Origin: a virus | DNA: 38,436 nucleotides | IMG/VR virus record: IMGVR_UViG_3300047409_000272 | Location: 1-38,436 of that record | Reading direction: 5' to 3' (one strand) | In this document: positions 15,684-22,027 of the stretch, one piece after another | Position numbering within the stretch: position 1 is the stretch's first letter | Layout of the letters: the number at the start of each line of letters is the position of its first letter | Notes under the pieces: model-generated | What the model was told of the DNA's origin: nothing | The model's input: only the letters and a program-made list of their open reading frames with translations | The model's database searches: none | Made by a program: the position numbers and the translations under genes

Positions 15684-16883
15684 TTAGGCCAGTTTGACTC
15701 CGCCAACAATGTGCCAGTCCGCCGCGCCGCAACTGGCGCAATCGGCGGAGGTTACAAAGTTGCGAGCGGTGCAATGCTGGCACCGCGCCGTGGAGGTAAG
15801 AGCGCCGTTCGATTGCGCCGCTTGCGTCGGCGGAGTCGGCGCTTTCGGCGCAACTGGCGCGGTTGCTGGCGCTTGCGTCGGCGCTGGCGCGGCGGAGGCA
15901 CTTGCGGTGCCTCCATTGAATTGCGCGTAAGCGGCGGAGTCCGCGCCGATGAAACGGACACCAGCGGTGCCAATCGGCGCAAGTCGGAATCGTCCGTCAG
16001 GGTAAAGCGCCACCGCGTAGCCTCCGCCCATTGAAACCGTCAGGCTATCGTTACCCTTGACCGCGCCCACCGCATGCGGACCGATGCACGCCAGCCAAAC
16101 GGACGATATGACGGTTTGACCGCCGACGCGAAAACCGAGTTCTTGCAACCGCAAGCGAATCGCGGTGCTGAGCACCACATAGTCGGCGCGATTTGCGACA
16201 CCAGCGCCACCGCTCGCAAGCGCCACTAGGCCAGCGTATCGCGTGCCCGCCAGTTTTTGAGCGACACAAGAGGCATCGTCGGCGGAGCCGCGCCAAACCG
16301 CGATTGTGGCGTTAGCACGCGCCAGCAAATCGGAGTCAACCGCCAGCGCCGATGCGACAGTGGCGTTACGTTCGCTTGCAACCGCGCCGATTGGCCTACG
16401 TCCGTTGAGCACTGGCGCTTGCACTGGCGCTGGCGCGTCCTCCACTGTCGGCGCTGGCGCGTAGTGGCGCTCAATTGCTGCGAGCATGTCCGCGATTACT
16501 GGCGCTGGCATGTCCAGCGACTCCACCGCAGCAATACGCGCCGTTTTCTCAATGTCCAGCGCCGATTGTGCCTCCGCCAGCGCCAGCGTACCCAACGCGG
16601 TTTCACGCGCCGCGTGCAACGTTGCGGTGGCGGGATTGTCGGCGCTGAGCACCGCTAGCGCGGTGTCGATTTGCGCCAGTGCTGCGATTGCGTCGCGGAC
16701 CGCTGGCGCAATTTCAACCGCTGGCGCTTGCGGCTCCACCGCTGGCGCGGTGTCAGTTGCTGGTGTCTCTTGCATTGCTGGTGTGGTGTCCTCTTGCGCC
16801 AGTGGCGCGGTTGTCGCGGTTGTGTCGATCGGCGCGGCGCTGGTGTCCGCTGGTGTGGTGGCGCTGGTGCTCTTGTGAGCCAT
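15684..16883 (-). CDS. Ala/Pro-rich island protein with C-terminal zinc ribbon
   Basis: 399 residues from MAHKSTSATTPADTSAAPID (an upstream in-frame start at 16931 would cross the inverted repeat at 16897-16923). Residues 1-60 are Thr/Ala/Pro linker, ~65-150 helical, ~190-320 a folded domain ('VAQKLAGTRYAGLVALASGG', 'VVLSTAIRLRLQELGFRVGG', 'VKGNDSLTVSMGGGYAVALY'), then an Ala/Pro linker and a C-terminal zinc ribbon (CQHC ... CASC). Codon use is peculiar: Gln almost always CAA, Ala often GCG, Pro often CCA. Function unknown; the ribbon suggests nucleic-acid or protein binding. Confidence 0.7.
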   Translation of the reverse strand: MAHKSTSATTPADTSAAPIDTTATTAPLAQEDTTPAMQETPATDTAPAVEPQAPAVEIAPAVRDAIAALAQIDTALAVLSADNPATATLHAARETALGTLALAEAQSALDIEKTARIAAVESLDMPAPVIADMLAAIERHYAPAPTVEDAPAPVQAPVLNGRRPIGAVASERNATVASALAVDSDLLARANATIAVWRGSADDASCVAQKLAGTRYAGLVALASGGAGVANRADYVVLSTAIRLRLQELGFRVGGQTVISSVWLACIGPHAVGAVKGNDSLTVSMGGGYAVALYPDGRFRLAPIGTAGVRFIGADSAAYAQFNGGTASASAAPAPTQAPATAPVAPKAPTPPTQAAQSNGALTSTARCQHCTARNFVTSADCASCGAADWHIVGGVKLA

Positions 16884-16896
16884 TAGGGTTTCATCC

Positions 16897-16923
16897 GCGC
16901 CGCGTGATATAGGTGTGCGGCGC
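16897..16923. promoter_or_regulatory. Inverted repeat over the putative -10 of the 15684-16883 gene
   Basis: GCGCCGC (16897-16903) and GCGGCGC (16917-16923) are perfect 7-bp arms; between them lies a TATATC, the best -10 candidate for the minus-strand gene starting at 16883. An operator or 5' hairpin are both possible. Confidence 0.45.
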
Positions 16924-16979
16924 AAAAACAAGATAACCGCATCTCAGAATGGCGGAGGCATTATTGGCGCTTGCGCATT

Positions 16980-17002
16980 GTGCTAATGGCGGAGGTTAGC
17001 AC
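16980..17002. promoter_or_regulatory. Inverted repeat GTGCTAA-N9-TTAGCAC
   Basis: Perfect 7-bp arms at 16980-16986 and 16996-17002, centre-to-centre 16 bp, the geometry of a dimeric regulator site. It lies about 100 bases upstream of the 15684-16883 gene. A nearby ATATGTTGTATGC word recurs near 17284-17296. Confidence 0.4.
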
Positions 17003-17157
17003 CATATGTTGTATGCCTTCCGCCTGGACAGCGCCACCGCGTTATCAAATGCAAGCGCCGCCGAGATGCAAGCGCCAGCATTGTTTGTAAAACGGCGTTA
17101 GTCGAATCACAACCGAATCTCAATGTCAAGTCGGCAGCGTTAGCATATGCTTACTCA

Positions 17158-17341
17158 ATCAAGCGATTGATATTTACACCGTTGTAACGCAAGCGTTGTA
17201 TGTCTGTTACTCGATCAAGCGATTGATTGGCACTGCTAGCACACCACACCAGCTAAGCGCAAGTAAAGCGCCGCCGCCGACCGATATGTTGTATGCAAAA
17301 TAGAATATATTCTGTAAGCGCCGCTCGATCAATCGCTTGAT
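17158..17341. repeat. Three palindromic iterons ATCAAGCGATTGAT
   Basis: Copies at 17158-17171 (+), 17214-17227 (+) and 17328-17341 (inverted, ATCAATCGCTTGAT). Each is an inverted repeat in itself (ATCAA-GCGA-TTGAT). Flanks are partly conserved: TACTCA or TACTCG before the first two. Likely binding sites for a phage initiator or regulator. Confidence 0.75.
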
Positions 17342-17371
17342 TGATTGCCTGCGCCAGCGAGTTTTCAGTCT

Positions 17372-17520
17372 TTTCCGAAAGATCGGAAACGTCGTAACCC
17401 GCGGAAAGCGCAAGAATGCCGGAAGTGTCGGAAGTTTCGGAAATTTCCGAAATTTCGGACGTTTCGGAAGCGTCGGACATTTCGGAAATTTCCGAAATTT
17501 CGGACGTTTCGGAAACGGAA
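17372..17520. repeat. 9-bp-periodic TCGGAA/TTCCGA array
   Basis: A block of TTTCGGAAA/TTTCCGAAA units with 9-bp period. It contains two copies of the perfect 18-bp palindrome TTTCGGAAATTTCCGAAA (17435-17452 and 17480-17497) inside a 35-bp direct repeat (17435-17469, 17480-17514) offset by 45 bp. At its left edge TTCCGA-AAGA-TCGGAA forms a hairpin. Both strands stay open in frame and would encode Ser-Glu-Ile-type repeats only because the unit is 9 bp. Confidence 0.85.
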
Positions 17521-17533
17521 AAAACCCTCCCCA

Positions 17534-17762
17534 GAAACTACCGTCTTTCTGGGGTTTCGGGCCAGAATTACAGAAACTACCGTCCCTCTGGGACTCGCGG
17601 CCAGATCGCGATCTGTGGATCGGGATCAGTAGGAGAGAGGTCAGGGATCGGGATCGCGATCAATATGAAACTACCGTCCCTCCTGTCATTCTGGCCAGAA
17701 CTGAAGGAATAAGTAGCAATATAAAGGGCGAAAGTACCGTCTTCTAGCAGATTCTGGCCAGA
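17534..17762 (+). repeat. Four copies of a bipartite motif with invariant spacing
   Basis: GARASTACCRTC, 14 bases, GGCCAGA. Copies start at 17534, 17573, 17667 and 17730; in all four the second block begins exactly 26 bases after the first, while the 14-base middle varies. In copy 1 the first block lies in a perfect 9-bp stem with 8-base loop (CCCCAGAAA ... TTTCTGGGG). In copies 3 and 4 the second block is part of the palindrome TCTGGCCAGA. A fifth copy is at 18188-18220. Confidence 0.85.
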
Positions 17763-17971
17763 TTTAGACGCTTATCATAGCTAGAGGGAGAGACTCGCAC
17801 ACCCAACCACTATATAGACTAGAATTTTCAGGTTGATTTGACTAAGAACATTGCTACTTCACTGCATGCTACTAACCATAACACTGAGGGACTAGGTAGG
17901 GACCGACCTCTTTCGCGACGACTTACAGATCAGATGCCGCCCGCGGAACGCGACCTTTACATGGTCGGATA

Positions 17972-18129
17972 TCTAGACGTGGGGTCTAGACGGGGGGTAT
18001 CTAGACGGGGTATGGTCTCAAATCTAATGCAATTACTTCAGGGGCAATGTGCAAGAAACCTATGGCGAGACGCGTTAGTCTTGAATGCCACAGAGGGTTG
18101 ATTGCAATATCCAGCAGGGGGGTATCTAG
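17972..18129. repeat. TCTAGAC / GGGGGGTATCTAG repeats
   Basis: TCTAGAC at 17972-17978, 17985-17991 and 18000-18006, each followed by a G-rich run. The 13-mer GGGGGGTATCTAG occurs at 17992-18004 and again at 18117-18129. TCTAGA is itself palindromic. Not coding in any supported frame. Confidence 0.65.
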
Positions 18130-18187
18130 TGTGGTTTCCAGTTTCCTTCCTACCAAGCGACCTATTTGTACTGTGGGTAGTAGGCCT

Positions 18188-18220
18188 GAGAGTACCATCT
18201 TTCTAGGAAGTCTGGCCAGA
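18188..18220 (+). repeat. Fifth copy of the bipartite motif
   Basis: GAGAGTACCATC (18188-18199), 14 bases, GGCCAGA (18214-18220) within TCTGGCCAGA. Same orientation and same 26-base offset as the four copies at 17534-17762, about 430 bases away and only 10 bases from the end of the next minus-strand gene. Confidence 0.8.
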
Positions 18221-18229
18221 TTTTGGCGT

Positions 18230-18520
18230 TTACTGAGTAGTAGCTTCCGCCCGCACAACAGCGTTTGCGTCCACAAGGGTTAGGTTCTTGACCCTACATG
18301 TAATCCACACCTTGGCGATGTGTAGTTCCCGCATGCGGATCAGGTATTGCCCACACTTGAAAACATACCAGAGGCCCTCCTCTTCAAATATCTGATAGCC
18401 GTAGTAGGCTATTGTCCCCTGCGCTTCGTTGTAGAAACCCGCCAGGACCGCTTGCCTGTAGATTTCCAGACGCGTGGCCTCATTACGTAGCGCCTCAGTT
18501 GTACTGATAATGCCAGCCAT
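18230..18520 (-). CDS. Small accessory protein, unknown
   Basis: 96 residues from MAGIISTTEALRNEATRLEI. The start follows GAGGGCACT and leaves about 10 bases to the predicted transcription start of a TGGTATAAT promoter; the longer ATG at 18535 would sit on the -10. Residues 8-45 are helical, then 'IAYYGYQIFEEEGLWYVFKC' and further strands. No family recognised. It is the last gene before the repeat region. Confidence 0.65.
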   Translation of the reverse strand: MAGIISTTEALRNEATRLEIYRQAVLAGFYNEAQGTIAYYGYQIFEEEGLWYVFKCGQYLIRMRELHIAKVWITCRVKNLTLVDANAVVRAEATTQ

Positions 18521-18537
18521 AGTGCCCTCGTGCATGA

Positions 18538-18543
18538 ATTATA
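18538..18543 (-). promoter_or_regulatory. Extended -10 promoter TGGTATAAT
   Basis: Perfect TATAAT with an upstream TG (extended -10) on the minus strand, directly before the gene at 18230-18520. The 18-bp -35 position reads TAAAAG, unlike the common family of this phage. Confidence 0.5.
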
Positions 18544-18564
18544 CCATTTTCCCCATATCTACTT

Positions 18565-18981
18565 TTAGTTCCTCAGATCACCGCAATCTTGCCCACACAT
18601 GCAGTTGGTCGCGCGGTAGGGGTAAAAGAGGCCAGGCATTCCAGGCTCTGATTTCTTGTCAAACTTCTCGGAATTGCACCCGTCGCAAATCATAAGCAAT
18701 CCAGCCTTGATTTCCTCAGGGTCACCACACATTCCCGCCTTGCACAACGGGCAAGGAATAAGTCCCAGTGGTGGACTGTGGCACTCACATTCACAAATCT
18801 GTGGCTGAGCACTGTGGTCGCAGCAGGTGTTGGCTTCTGGGGGAGCTTGGCACTCCCCACAGTTGTACGCCCGAAAACCGACGTGGCAATCGCTGCAATA
18901 CCACTTGAACTTCCCACAGGTGGGGCACGCGAGCCGCGTAAGGCTCCCGTCGTAGTGGCACGCGGTGCAGAAGTTATCCAT
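18565..18981 (-). CDS. Multi-zinc-ribbon protein
   Basis: 138 residues from MDNFCTACHYDGSLTRLACP with about 20 Cys. Successive pairs: CTAC, CPTC, CSDC, CGEC, CCDH, CECECH, CPLC, CDGC and CMCGQDC, enough for four or five zinc sites. This reads as a chain of small zinc ribbons with no enzyme motif. The start overlaps the preceding gene by 8 bases and follows GGAAGGG. Probable nucleic-acid or host-protein binder. Confidence 0.75.
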   Translation of the reverse strand: MDNFCTACHYDGSLTRLACPTCGKFKWYCSDCHVGFRAYNCGECQAPPEANTCCDHSAQPQICECECHSPPLGLIPCPLCKAGMCGDPEEIKAGLLMICDGCNSEKFDKKSEPGMPGLFYPYRATNCMCGQDCGDLRN

Positions 18982-19174
18982 CGATGTGTACCCTTCCTTC
19001 ATTCAGCCAGGTGACGCGGGCAGCGTTGATTGCAGGCCCCTTCACATCAGTATACAACACGAAGTAGTTGTACTTCCAGCCCTTGTTGACCATTTGAGTA
19101 AGGGCGCTCTTGCGCGCCGCCTCACTCTTGTACACCCGCCAGAGGCTGGTTTTGCTCTTTATCAGTGTTGCCAT
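18974..19174 (-). CDS. 66-residue protein, unknown
   Basis: From MATLIKSKTSLWRVYKSEAA, after the standard AGGAGTGAGAACA site. It contains an amphipathic basic helix ('SEAARKSALTQMVNKGWKYN') and a strand-turn-strand end ('YFVLYTDVKGPAINAARVTW'). The length and 'Y.s..aA..aL..mv..Gwk' pattern recall small phage proteins that modify host enzymes, but no family is certain. Confidence 0.65.
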   Translation of the reverse strand: MATLIKSKTSLWRVYKSEAARKSALTQMVNKGWKYNYFVLYTDVKGPAINAARVTWLNEGRVHIDG

Positions 19175-19185
19175 TGTTCTCACTC

Positions 19186-19356
19186 CTAACCGTTGAAAGG
19201 GCGATTGTTATCGCCCTGTGCTGGAATTACGTTCAACATCCACGGGTTTTCTGCCACGACGCGCTTGCATCGGCGGCAGCTCGGTGCCTCACGGCACGCT
19301 TCATTGCTGCAACCCTTTGCGGAGCAGCACGCGTCGTTGTAATCTTGCCACTGCAT
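19186..19356 (-). CDS. 56-residue Cys-rich protein
   Basis: From MQWQDYNDACCSAKGCSNEA, start set by GGAGTGAGAAAC. Cys at 'ACCSAKGC', 'EACREAPSCRRC' and basic 'KRVVAEN': six Cys in the first 34 residues, a likely zinc-binding knot. Unrecognised. Confidence 0.6.
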   Translation of the reverse strand: MQWQDYNDACCSAKGCSNEACREAPSCRRCKRVVAENPWMLNVIPAQGDNNRPFNG

Positions 19357-19385
19357 GTTTCTCACTCCAGCCCGTAGACGGGGGG

Positions 19386-19832
19386 CTACTCCCCCCGTGC
19401 TTGCGGTCCTGTCTGCCCGCCCAAGTGCGGGAAACGCTTTGTTGTCGGTGCGGGGCTGCTTGGACCCTTTGGCATCACCCGCCGTTCTCCCGTCCACGGC
19501 CCCTTGGGCATTGACGCACCCTGGTAGTCCCGCGTGGGCTTGGGCATCGGTTTCTGGCCCTTGCCGCTTGGACGGTTGGCCCTGTCGGCCGCCACTTGCT
19601 CGGGCGTGGGGTCATACGGCTTGCTCAGCTCAGCCTGCCGCTTCTTGCTCATGGCCCGCAGCATGTTTACGAACTCTTCGTATTCCTCGGCCTCGACGTA
19701 GCCTTGGGCTTCCATTCGGTCGACCCATGCCAGATAGCGGCCAGGGTCACTGGTTACAAATTCTGCTTTGGGGGCAGAGAACGGGCTGTCTCCCCTGCCC
19801 ATACGAAACATGAAACCGTGGTACTCAGGCAT
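19386..19832 (-). CDS. Accessory protein with disordered Lys/Pro tail
   Basis: 148 residues (MPEYHGFMFRMGRGDSPFSA). Residues ~25-75 are helical ('YLAWVDRMEAQGYVEAEEYE', 'LRAMSKKRQ'); the C-terminal half is Pro/Lys/Gly-rich and disordered ('MPKPTRDYQGASMPKGPWTG'). First gene after the promoter at 19906-19935, with a long leader. Unrecognised. Confidence 0.65.
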   Translation of the reverse strand: MPEYHGFMFRMGRGDSPFSAPKAEFVTSDPGRYLAWVDRMEAQGYVEAEEYEEFVNMLRAMSKKRQAELSKPYDPTPEQVAADRANRPSGKGQKPMPKPTRDYQGASMPKGPWTGERRVMPKGPSSPAPTTKRFPHLGGQTGPQARGE

Positions 19833-19905
19833 TAGACCTTACCATTTCTATACGCAGGCCCACTGCGCCCATGCCGCGTATGAAAACCTTTTTTGGGCAC
19901 ACTAC

Positions 19906-19935
19906 ATTTTGCCCCATGGAAGCTTCTTGCTGCAA
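19906..19935 (-). promoter_or_regulatory. Promoter, TTGCAG-18-CAAAAT
   Basis: -35 at 19930-19935 in GGGATTGCAG context, 18-bp spacer, -10 CAAAAT at 19906-19911. Member of the repeated promoter family; drives 19386-19832 and the genes after it. Confidence 0.65.
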
Positions 19936-19961
19936 TCCCTTGCTGAACCTGTGCCGAGTGT

Positions 19962-19986
19962 AGAAAGGGGGGCCTTTCGACCCCCC
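19962..19986 (-). terminator. Intrinsic terminator
   Basis: GGGGGG / CCCCCC stem (19967-19972 and 19981-19986) with an 8-base loop, followed on the minus strand by TTTCT. Ends the transcript of the gene at 19997-20149, just upstream of the next promoter. Confidence 0.75.
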
Positions 19987-19996
19987 AGACCAGGGG

Positions 19997-20149
19997 CTAC
20001 TTCGCCTCCAGCGCCTGCTCAATTGCATTGAGCGCATTGAAAGCAAACATCATACCGACCTGCTTTTGGTTCGCAAGGAACCATGCACGCATCGTATACA
20101 GCTCCAACCTTGGGCGCAGTTTCAGCGCTTCCACTTCCACGTTGTACAT
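19997..20149 (-). CDS. 50-residue helical protein
   Basis: From MYNVEVEALKLRPRLELYTM, start set by CCAGGAGTGGTTC. The rest is helical with a hydrophobic face ('QVGMMFAFNALNAIEQALEA'). The longer open frame begins inside the promoter (GTGGCATACT) and is rejected. The leader contains a GCCCC-AA-GGGGC hairpin. Unrecognised. Confidence 0.6.
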   Translation of the reverse strand: MYNVEVEALKLRPRLELYTMRAWFLANQKQVGMMFAFNALNAIEQALEAK

Positions 20150-20214
20150 GAACCACTCCTGGCGCAGCGCCCCTTGGGGCCGCGTGAATATCCCACACCT
20201 GCCGCGCACGCCTA

Positions 20215-20244
20215 AGTATGCCACGTGGAAGCGTCTTTAGGCCA
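20215..20244 (-). promoter_or_regulatory. Promoter, TGGCCT-18-CATACT
   Basis: -10 CATACT (20215-20220) in TGGCATACT context; -35 TGGCCT (20239-20244), a variant of the TTGCCT family member, 18-bp spacer. The -35 overlaps the end of the upstream gene. Confidence 0.55.
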
Positions 20245-20422
20245 TCTTGGGAGTGGCACGCTCCAATATCTGCAGAGCAATGTCTGCACCTGTGATTACG
20301 GTGGCTTCTACTGATTCCAGTTTTACTTGCCTATCACCGAGTGCGGCCAAGAACAGCTTGGCAATCTCAATGTCCGCACTGCGGAACGCAGTGGCTGGTC
20401 CCACATGAATTTCAAGTTTCAT
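20237..20422 (-). CDS. 61-residue protein, unknown
   Basis: MKLEIHVGPATAFRSADIEI at the N-terminus, then a helix ('AKLFLAALGDRQVKLESVEA') and a second helix at the end. Start preceded by AAAGGAGTGAGAA. The predicted RNA begins with a perfect 9-bp hairpin (20438-20461). Unrecognised; small alpha/beta fold likely. Confidence 0.65.
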   Translation of the reverse strand: MKLEIHVGPATAFRSADIEIAKLFLAALGDRQVKLESVEATVITGADIALQILERATPKMA

Positions 20423-20437
20423 TTCTCACTCCTTTAT

Positions 20438-20496
20438 GATAGGGTCATGGACGACCCTATCGCGCCAGATTTTACGAGTTGGTCTTATCGTAAAAT
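20438..20496 (-). promoter_or_regulatory. -10 element with 5'-terminal hairpin and second inverted repeat
   Basis: A TAAAAT (20469-20474, minus strand) would start RNA near 20462, exactly where a perfect 9-bp hairpin begins (GATAGGGTC 20438-20446 / GACCCTATC 20453-20461, 6-base loop). A second inverted repeat (ATTTTACGA 20469-20477 / TCGTAAAAT 20488-20496) covers the -10, so an operator is possible. The usual TTGCMN -35 is not seen here. Confidence 0.5.
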
Positions 20497-20552
20497 AGAA
20501 CCAACAATGTCCCAGCCAATGCGAACAGGACAAATACGGTGTGTGGTTCCAT
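20472..20552 (-). CDS. 26-residue membrane peptide
   Basis: Begins MEPHTVFVLFALAGTLLVLF and ends YDKTNS: one transmembrane helix with short polar ends. The ATG immediately follows the TAG of the upstream gene, and there is no separate promoter. The ribosome-binding site is weak, so translation would depend on coupling. Its stop lies within the inverted repeat at 20469-20496. Confidence 0.5.
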   Translation of the reverse strand: MEPHTVFVLFALAGTLLVLFYDKTNS

Positions 20553-21053
20553 CTATGTGCCGTAGTATGTGATGTGGACGGCCGTGACGTAGGCCCCAAG
20601 CGTGCGGTCCCACGCTTCCATGTAGATGTTGCCGTCATTGGAACTAATACCGATGGTGGCCTGAGTGCAACCATGAGATTGGGCCACTAAGAGCGCACCG
20701 TAAATCCAGCCCGCACCCACGCGATAGCCGTCGTACTCAAGCACGCTAGCTGGTGGGTCGTCGTCTTGGAACTGGCTTGGCACGAAGTTCTTCATCTGGA
20801 TGTAGTTGTCCAGAATCAACTGTGCCACTTCTGCGATTGGGCCGTGTGCCCCATCACCATCGTCCACGAGCACGTCGCTGTCAGCCACATCTGCGTCGAT
20901 GAACTTGGCCGTTACTTCAGGCGTGCCGTTGGGGTAGACGTACAAGAAGCACGATTGCCCGTGCCTCTCTACACCTTGGGCATTGACCACGTTTCCCATC
21001 ATGGCCCACAGTTCTTTCGTGGTGTTGCCCTTGAATTCTTCTACCTTACGCAA
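20553..21053 (-). CDS. 166-residue accessory protein, unknown
   Basis: Starts with TTG (MRKVEEFKGNTTKELWAMMG) seven bases after AAGGAG, overlapping the upstream gene by 8 bases. Segments: 'CFLYVYPNGTPEVTAKFIDA' (strands), an acidic loop 'DSDVLVDDGDGAHG', helix 'IAEVAQLILDNYIQMKNF', then 'YRVGAGWIYGALLVAQSHG' and a beta-rich end. A compact alpha/beta domain is likely. No catalytic motif recognised. Confidence 0.7.
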   Translation of the reverse strand: MRKVEEFKGNTTKELWAMMGNVVNAQGVERHGQSCFLYVYPNGTPEVTAKFIDADVADSDVLVDDGDGAHGPIAEVAQLILDNYIQMKNFVPSQFQDDDPPASVLEYDGYRVGAGWIYGALLVAQSHGCTQATIGISSNDGNIYMEAWDRTLGAYVTAVHITYYGT

Positions 21054-21366
21054 GACCCAACTCCTTTAGCTTTTCTTGCAGATGTTTGAGTGCCACTGCG
21101 CGCTCTGGCTGAGCACCCAGGTATTTCAGCCAGTACTCAATTTCACTGCGCATGGTCTTATCATTACTGAACCATGTGGTGGCACCCAACTCCTGCGACA
21201 ATGCCACCCACGCTGGTGACATGGGCTTTCCGTCCACCGTGAGTTTGGGGCCGTTCTGGTCGCAATCACGTGGGCACTGCCCATCAGGGCAGGTGCTCCC
21301 ACACGTGAAGCACCGACCCTGCACATTGTCACCCAGATTTGGGTAACGCTGGTTACGAACTACCAT
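21046..21366 (-). CDS. Cys-rich protein with helical tail
   Basis: 106 residues (MVVRNQRYPNLGDNVQGRCF). 'CFTCGSTCPDGQCPRDCDQN' holds five Cys in a zinc-knuckle spacing; the C-terminus is helical ('LKYLGAQPERAVALKHLQEK'). Start preceded by CTAGGAGCAAGTAC. Belongs to the set of small putative zinc proteins in this region. Confidence 0.65.
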   Translation of the reverse strand: MVVRNQRYPNLGDNVQGRCFTCGSTCPDGQCPRDCDQNGPKLTVDGKPMSPAWVALSQELGATTWFSNDKTMRSEIEYWLKYLGAQPERAVALKHLQEKLKELGLA

Positions 21367-21376
21367 GTACTTGCTC

Positions 21377-21610
21377 CTAGTACCCGATGCTTGCGAAGGT
21401 GATGGTGTTGACCGTTTCCCACAACTGCTGGATGTTGGTTATTTCCAGCCCTTGCAGGTAGTCACCTTCATACGCCTGAGTGATGAGTGCCACCGCGCAA
21501 TTGAGGCAGAACGCATTCTCCCCTCCAGGGACCAACACGTACTGGCTGCCCTCACCCAACGGGGTGCTATCCAACGGGCACTCGGTTGGAACAAACGTTT
21601 CTGTTTCCAT
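21377..21610 (-). CDS. 77-residue protein with Cys pair
   Basis: From METETFVPTECPLDSTPLGE, start set by AAGGAGTGAGACA. 'ECPLDSTPL' and 'AFCLNCAVALITQAYEG' form a likely CxxC-type metal site with the early Cys; the rest is helical. Unrecognised. Confidence 0.6.
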   Translation of the reverse strand: METETFVPTECPLDSTPLGEGSQYVLVPGGENAFCLNCAVALITQAYEGDYLQGLEITNIQQLWETVNTITFASIGY

Positions 21611-21614
21611 TGTC

Positions 21615-21941
21615 TCACTCCTTGCCGTCACATATGTGACAGTACCCTGGGCCATCACAGTCGGGCCGCAGGAAATCTAACATGACCTGGGCAAAATTCC
21701 AGGCCTCCAGCCAGAGCAGATAGGCCACCCACCACTGAAGCTGCGCTTGCAGCTCCAGGTCGGGGCCAGTCTCATCGTACTCGGCTACCACTTCGCGGCC
21801 GTTGCGGCGCGAGAGTTTAGCCATTCTACGCTTTTCCCAACGATAGGGCGTGTTGGCTGGACGCCAACCCTGCGTTCCATCGAAATGGGTAATCTCCTTG
21901 TAGTGGAGATTTACACTAAACTCAAGCGCCAAACGCACCAT
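21615..21941 (-). CDS. 108-residue protein, unknown
   Basis: From MVRLALEFSVNLHYKEITHF after TAGGAGTGTGAGT. It has 'YRWEKRRMAKLSRRNGREVV' (basic), an acidic turn, then a Trp/Leu-rich helix ('QWWVAYLLWLEAWNFAQVML') and a terminal 'CDGPGYCHICDGKE' with three Cys. First gene of the unit from the promoter at 21998-22027; the leader has a perfect 7-bp hairpin. Confidence 0.65.
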   Translation of the reverse strand: MVRLALEFSVNLHYKEITHFDGTQGWRPANTPYRWEKRRMAKLSRRNGREVVAEYDETGPDLELQAQLQWWVAYLLWLEAWNFAQVMLDFLRPDCDGPGYCHICDGKE

Positions 21942-21971
21942 ACTCACACTCCTATGCCCGCAGGCTTTCAT

Positions 21972-21991
21972 AGCGGCCACCTGGGGCCGCT
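21972..21991 (-). other. 5'-terminal mRNA hairpin
   Basis: AGCGGCC (21972-21978) and GGCCGCT (21985-21991), a perfect 7-bp stem with a 6-base loop at the predicted start of the RNA from the promoter at 21998-22027. A clear example of the hairpin used in many leaders of this phage. Confidence 0.7.
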
Positions 21992-21997
21992 AGGCAC

Positions 21998-22027
21998 ATT
22001 ATGCGGCCTAGAATATCTTGCGTGCAA
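21998..22027 (-). promoter_or_regulatory. Promoter, TTGCAC-18-CATAAT
   Basis: -35 TTGCAC (22022-22027) in GGGATTGCAC context, 18-bp spacer, -10 CATAAT (21998-22003). Among the best members of the promoter family. Confidence 0.8.

Larger units (their letters stand above)
16884..18229. other. Long repeat-rich region without a convincing gene
   Basis: About 1.35 kb in which every open frame is short, overlaps repeats, or lacks a ribosome-binding site. It holds inverted repeats (16897-16923, 16980-17002), palindromic iterons (17158-17341), a 9-bp-periodic TCGGAA array (17372-17520), a fixed-spacing bipartite repeat (17534-18220), two GATCGCGATC palindromes (17604-17613, 17652-17661) and TCTAGAC repeats (17972-18129). 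It separates the word-biased island from the accessory operons; a replication origin or master control region is the natural hypothesis. Confidence 0.6.

Noticed and set aside
17372-17520. Possible CRISPR array
   Set aside because: Units are 9 bp with no 25-40-bp repeats and no unique spacers, and no cas genes are near.
17416-17712. Plus-strand frame with Ser-Glu-Ile repeats
   Set aside because: The repeat comes from a 9-bp DNA period that is palindromic, so both strands stay open; the rest spans the bipartite repeats and has no protein-like character.
17838-18101. 87-residue plus-strand frame
   Set aside because: Starts with TTG without a ribosome-binding site and runs through the TCTAGAC repeats; composition is not protein-like.
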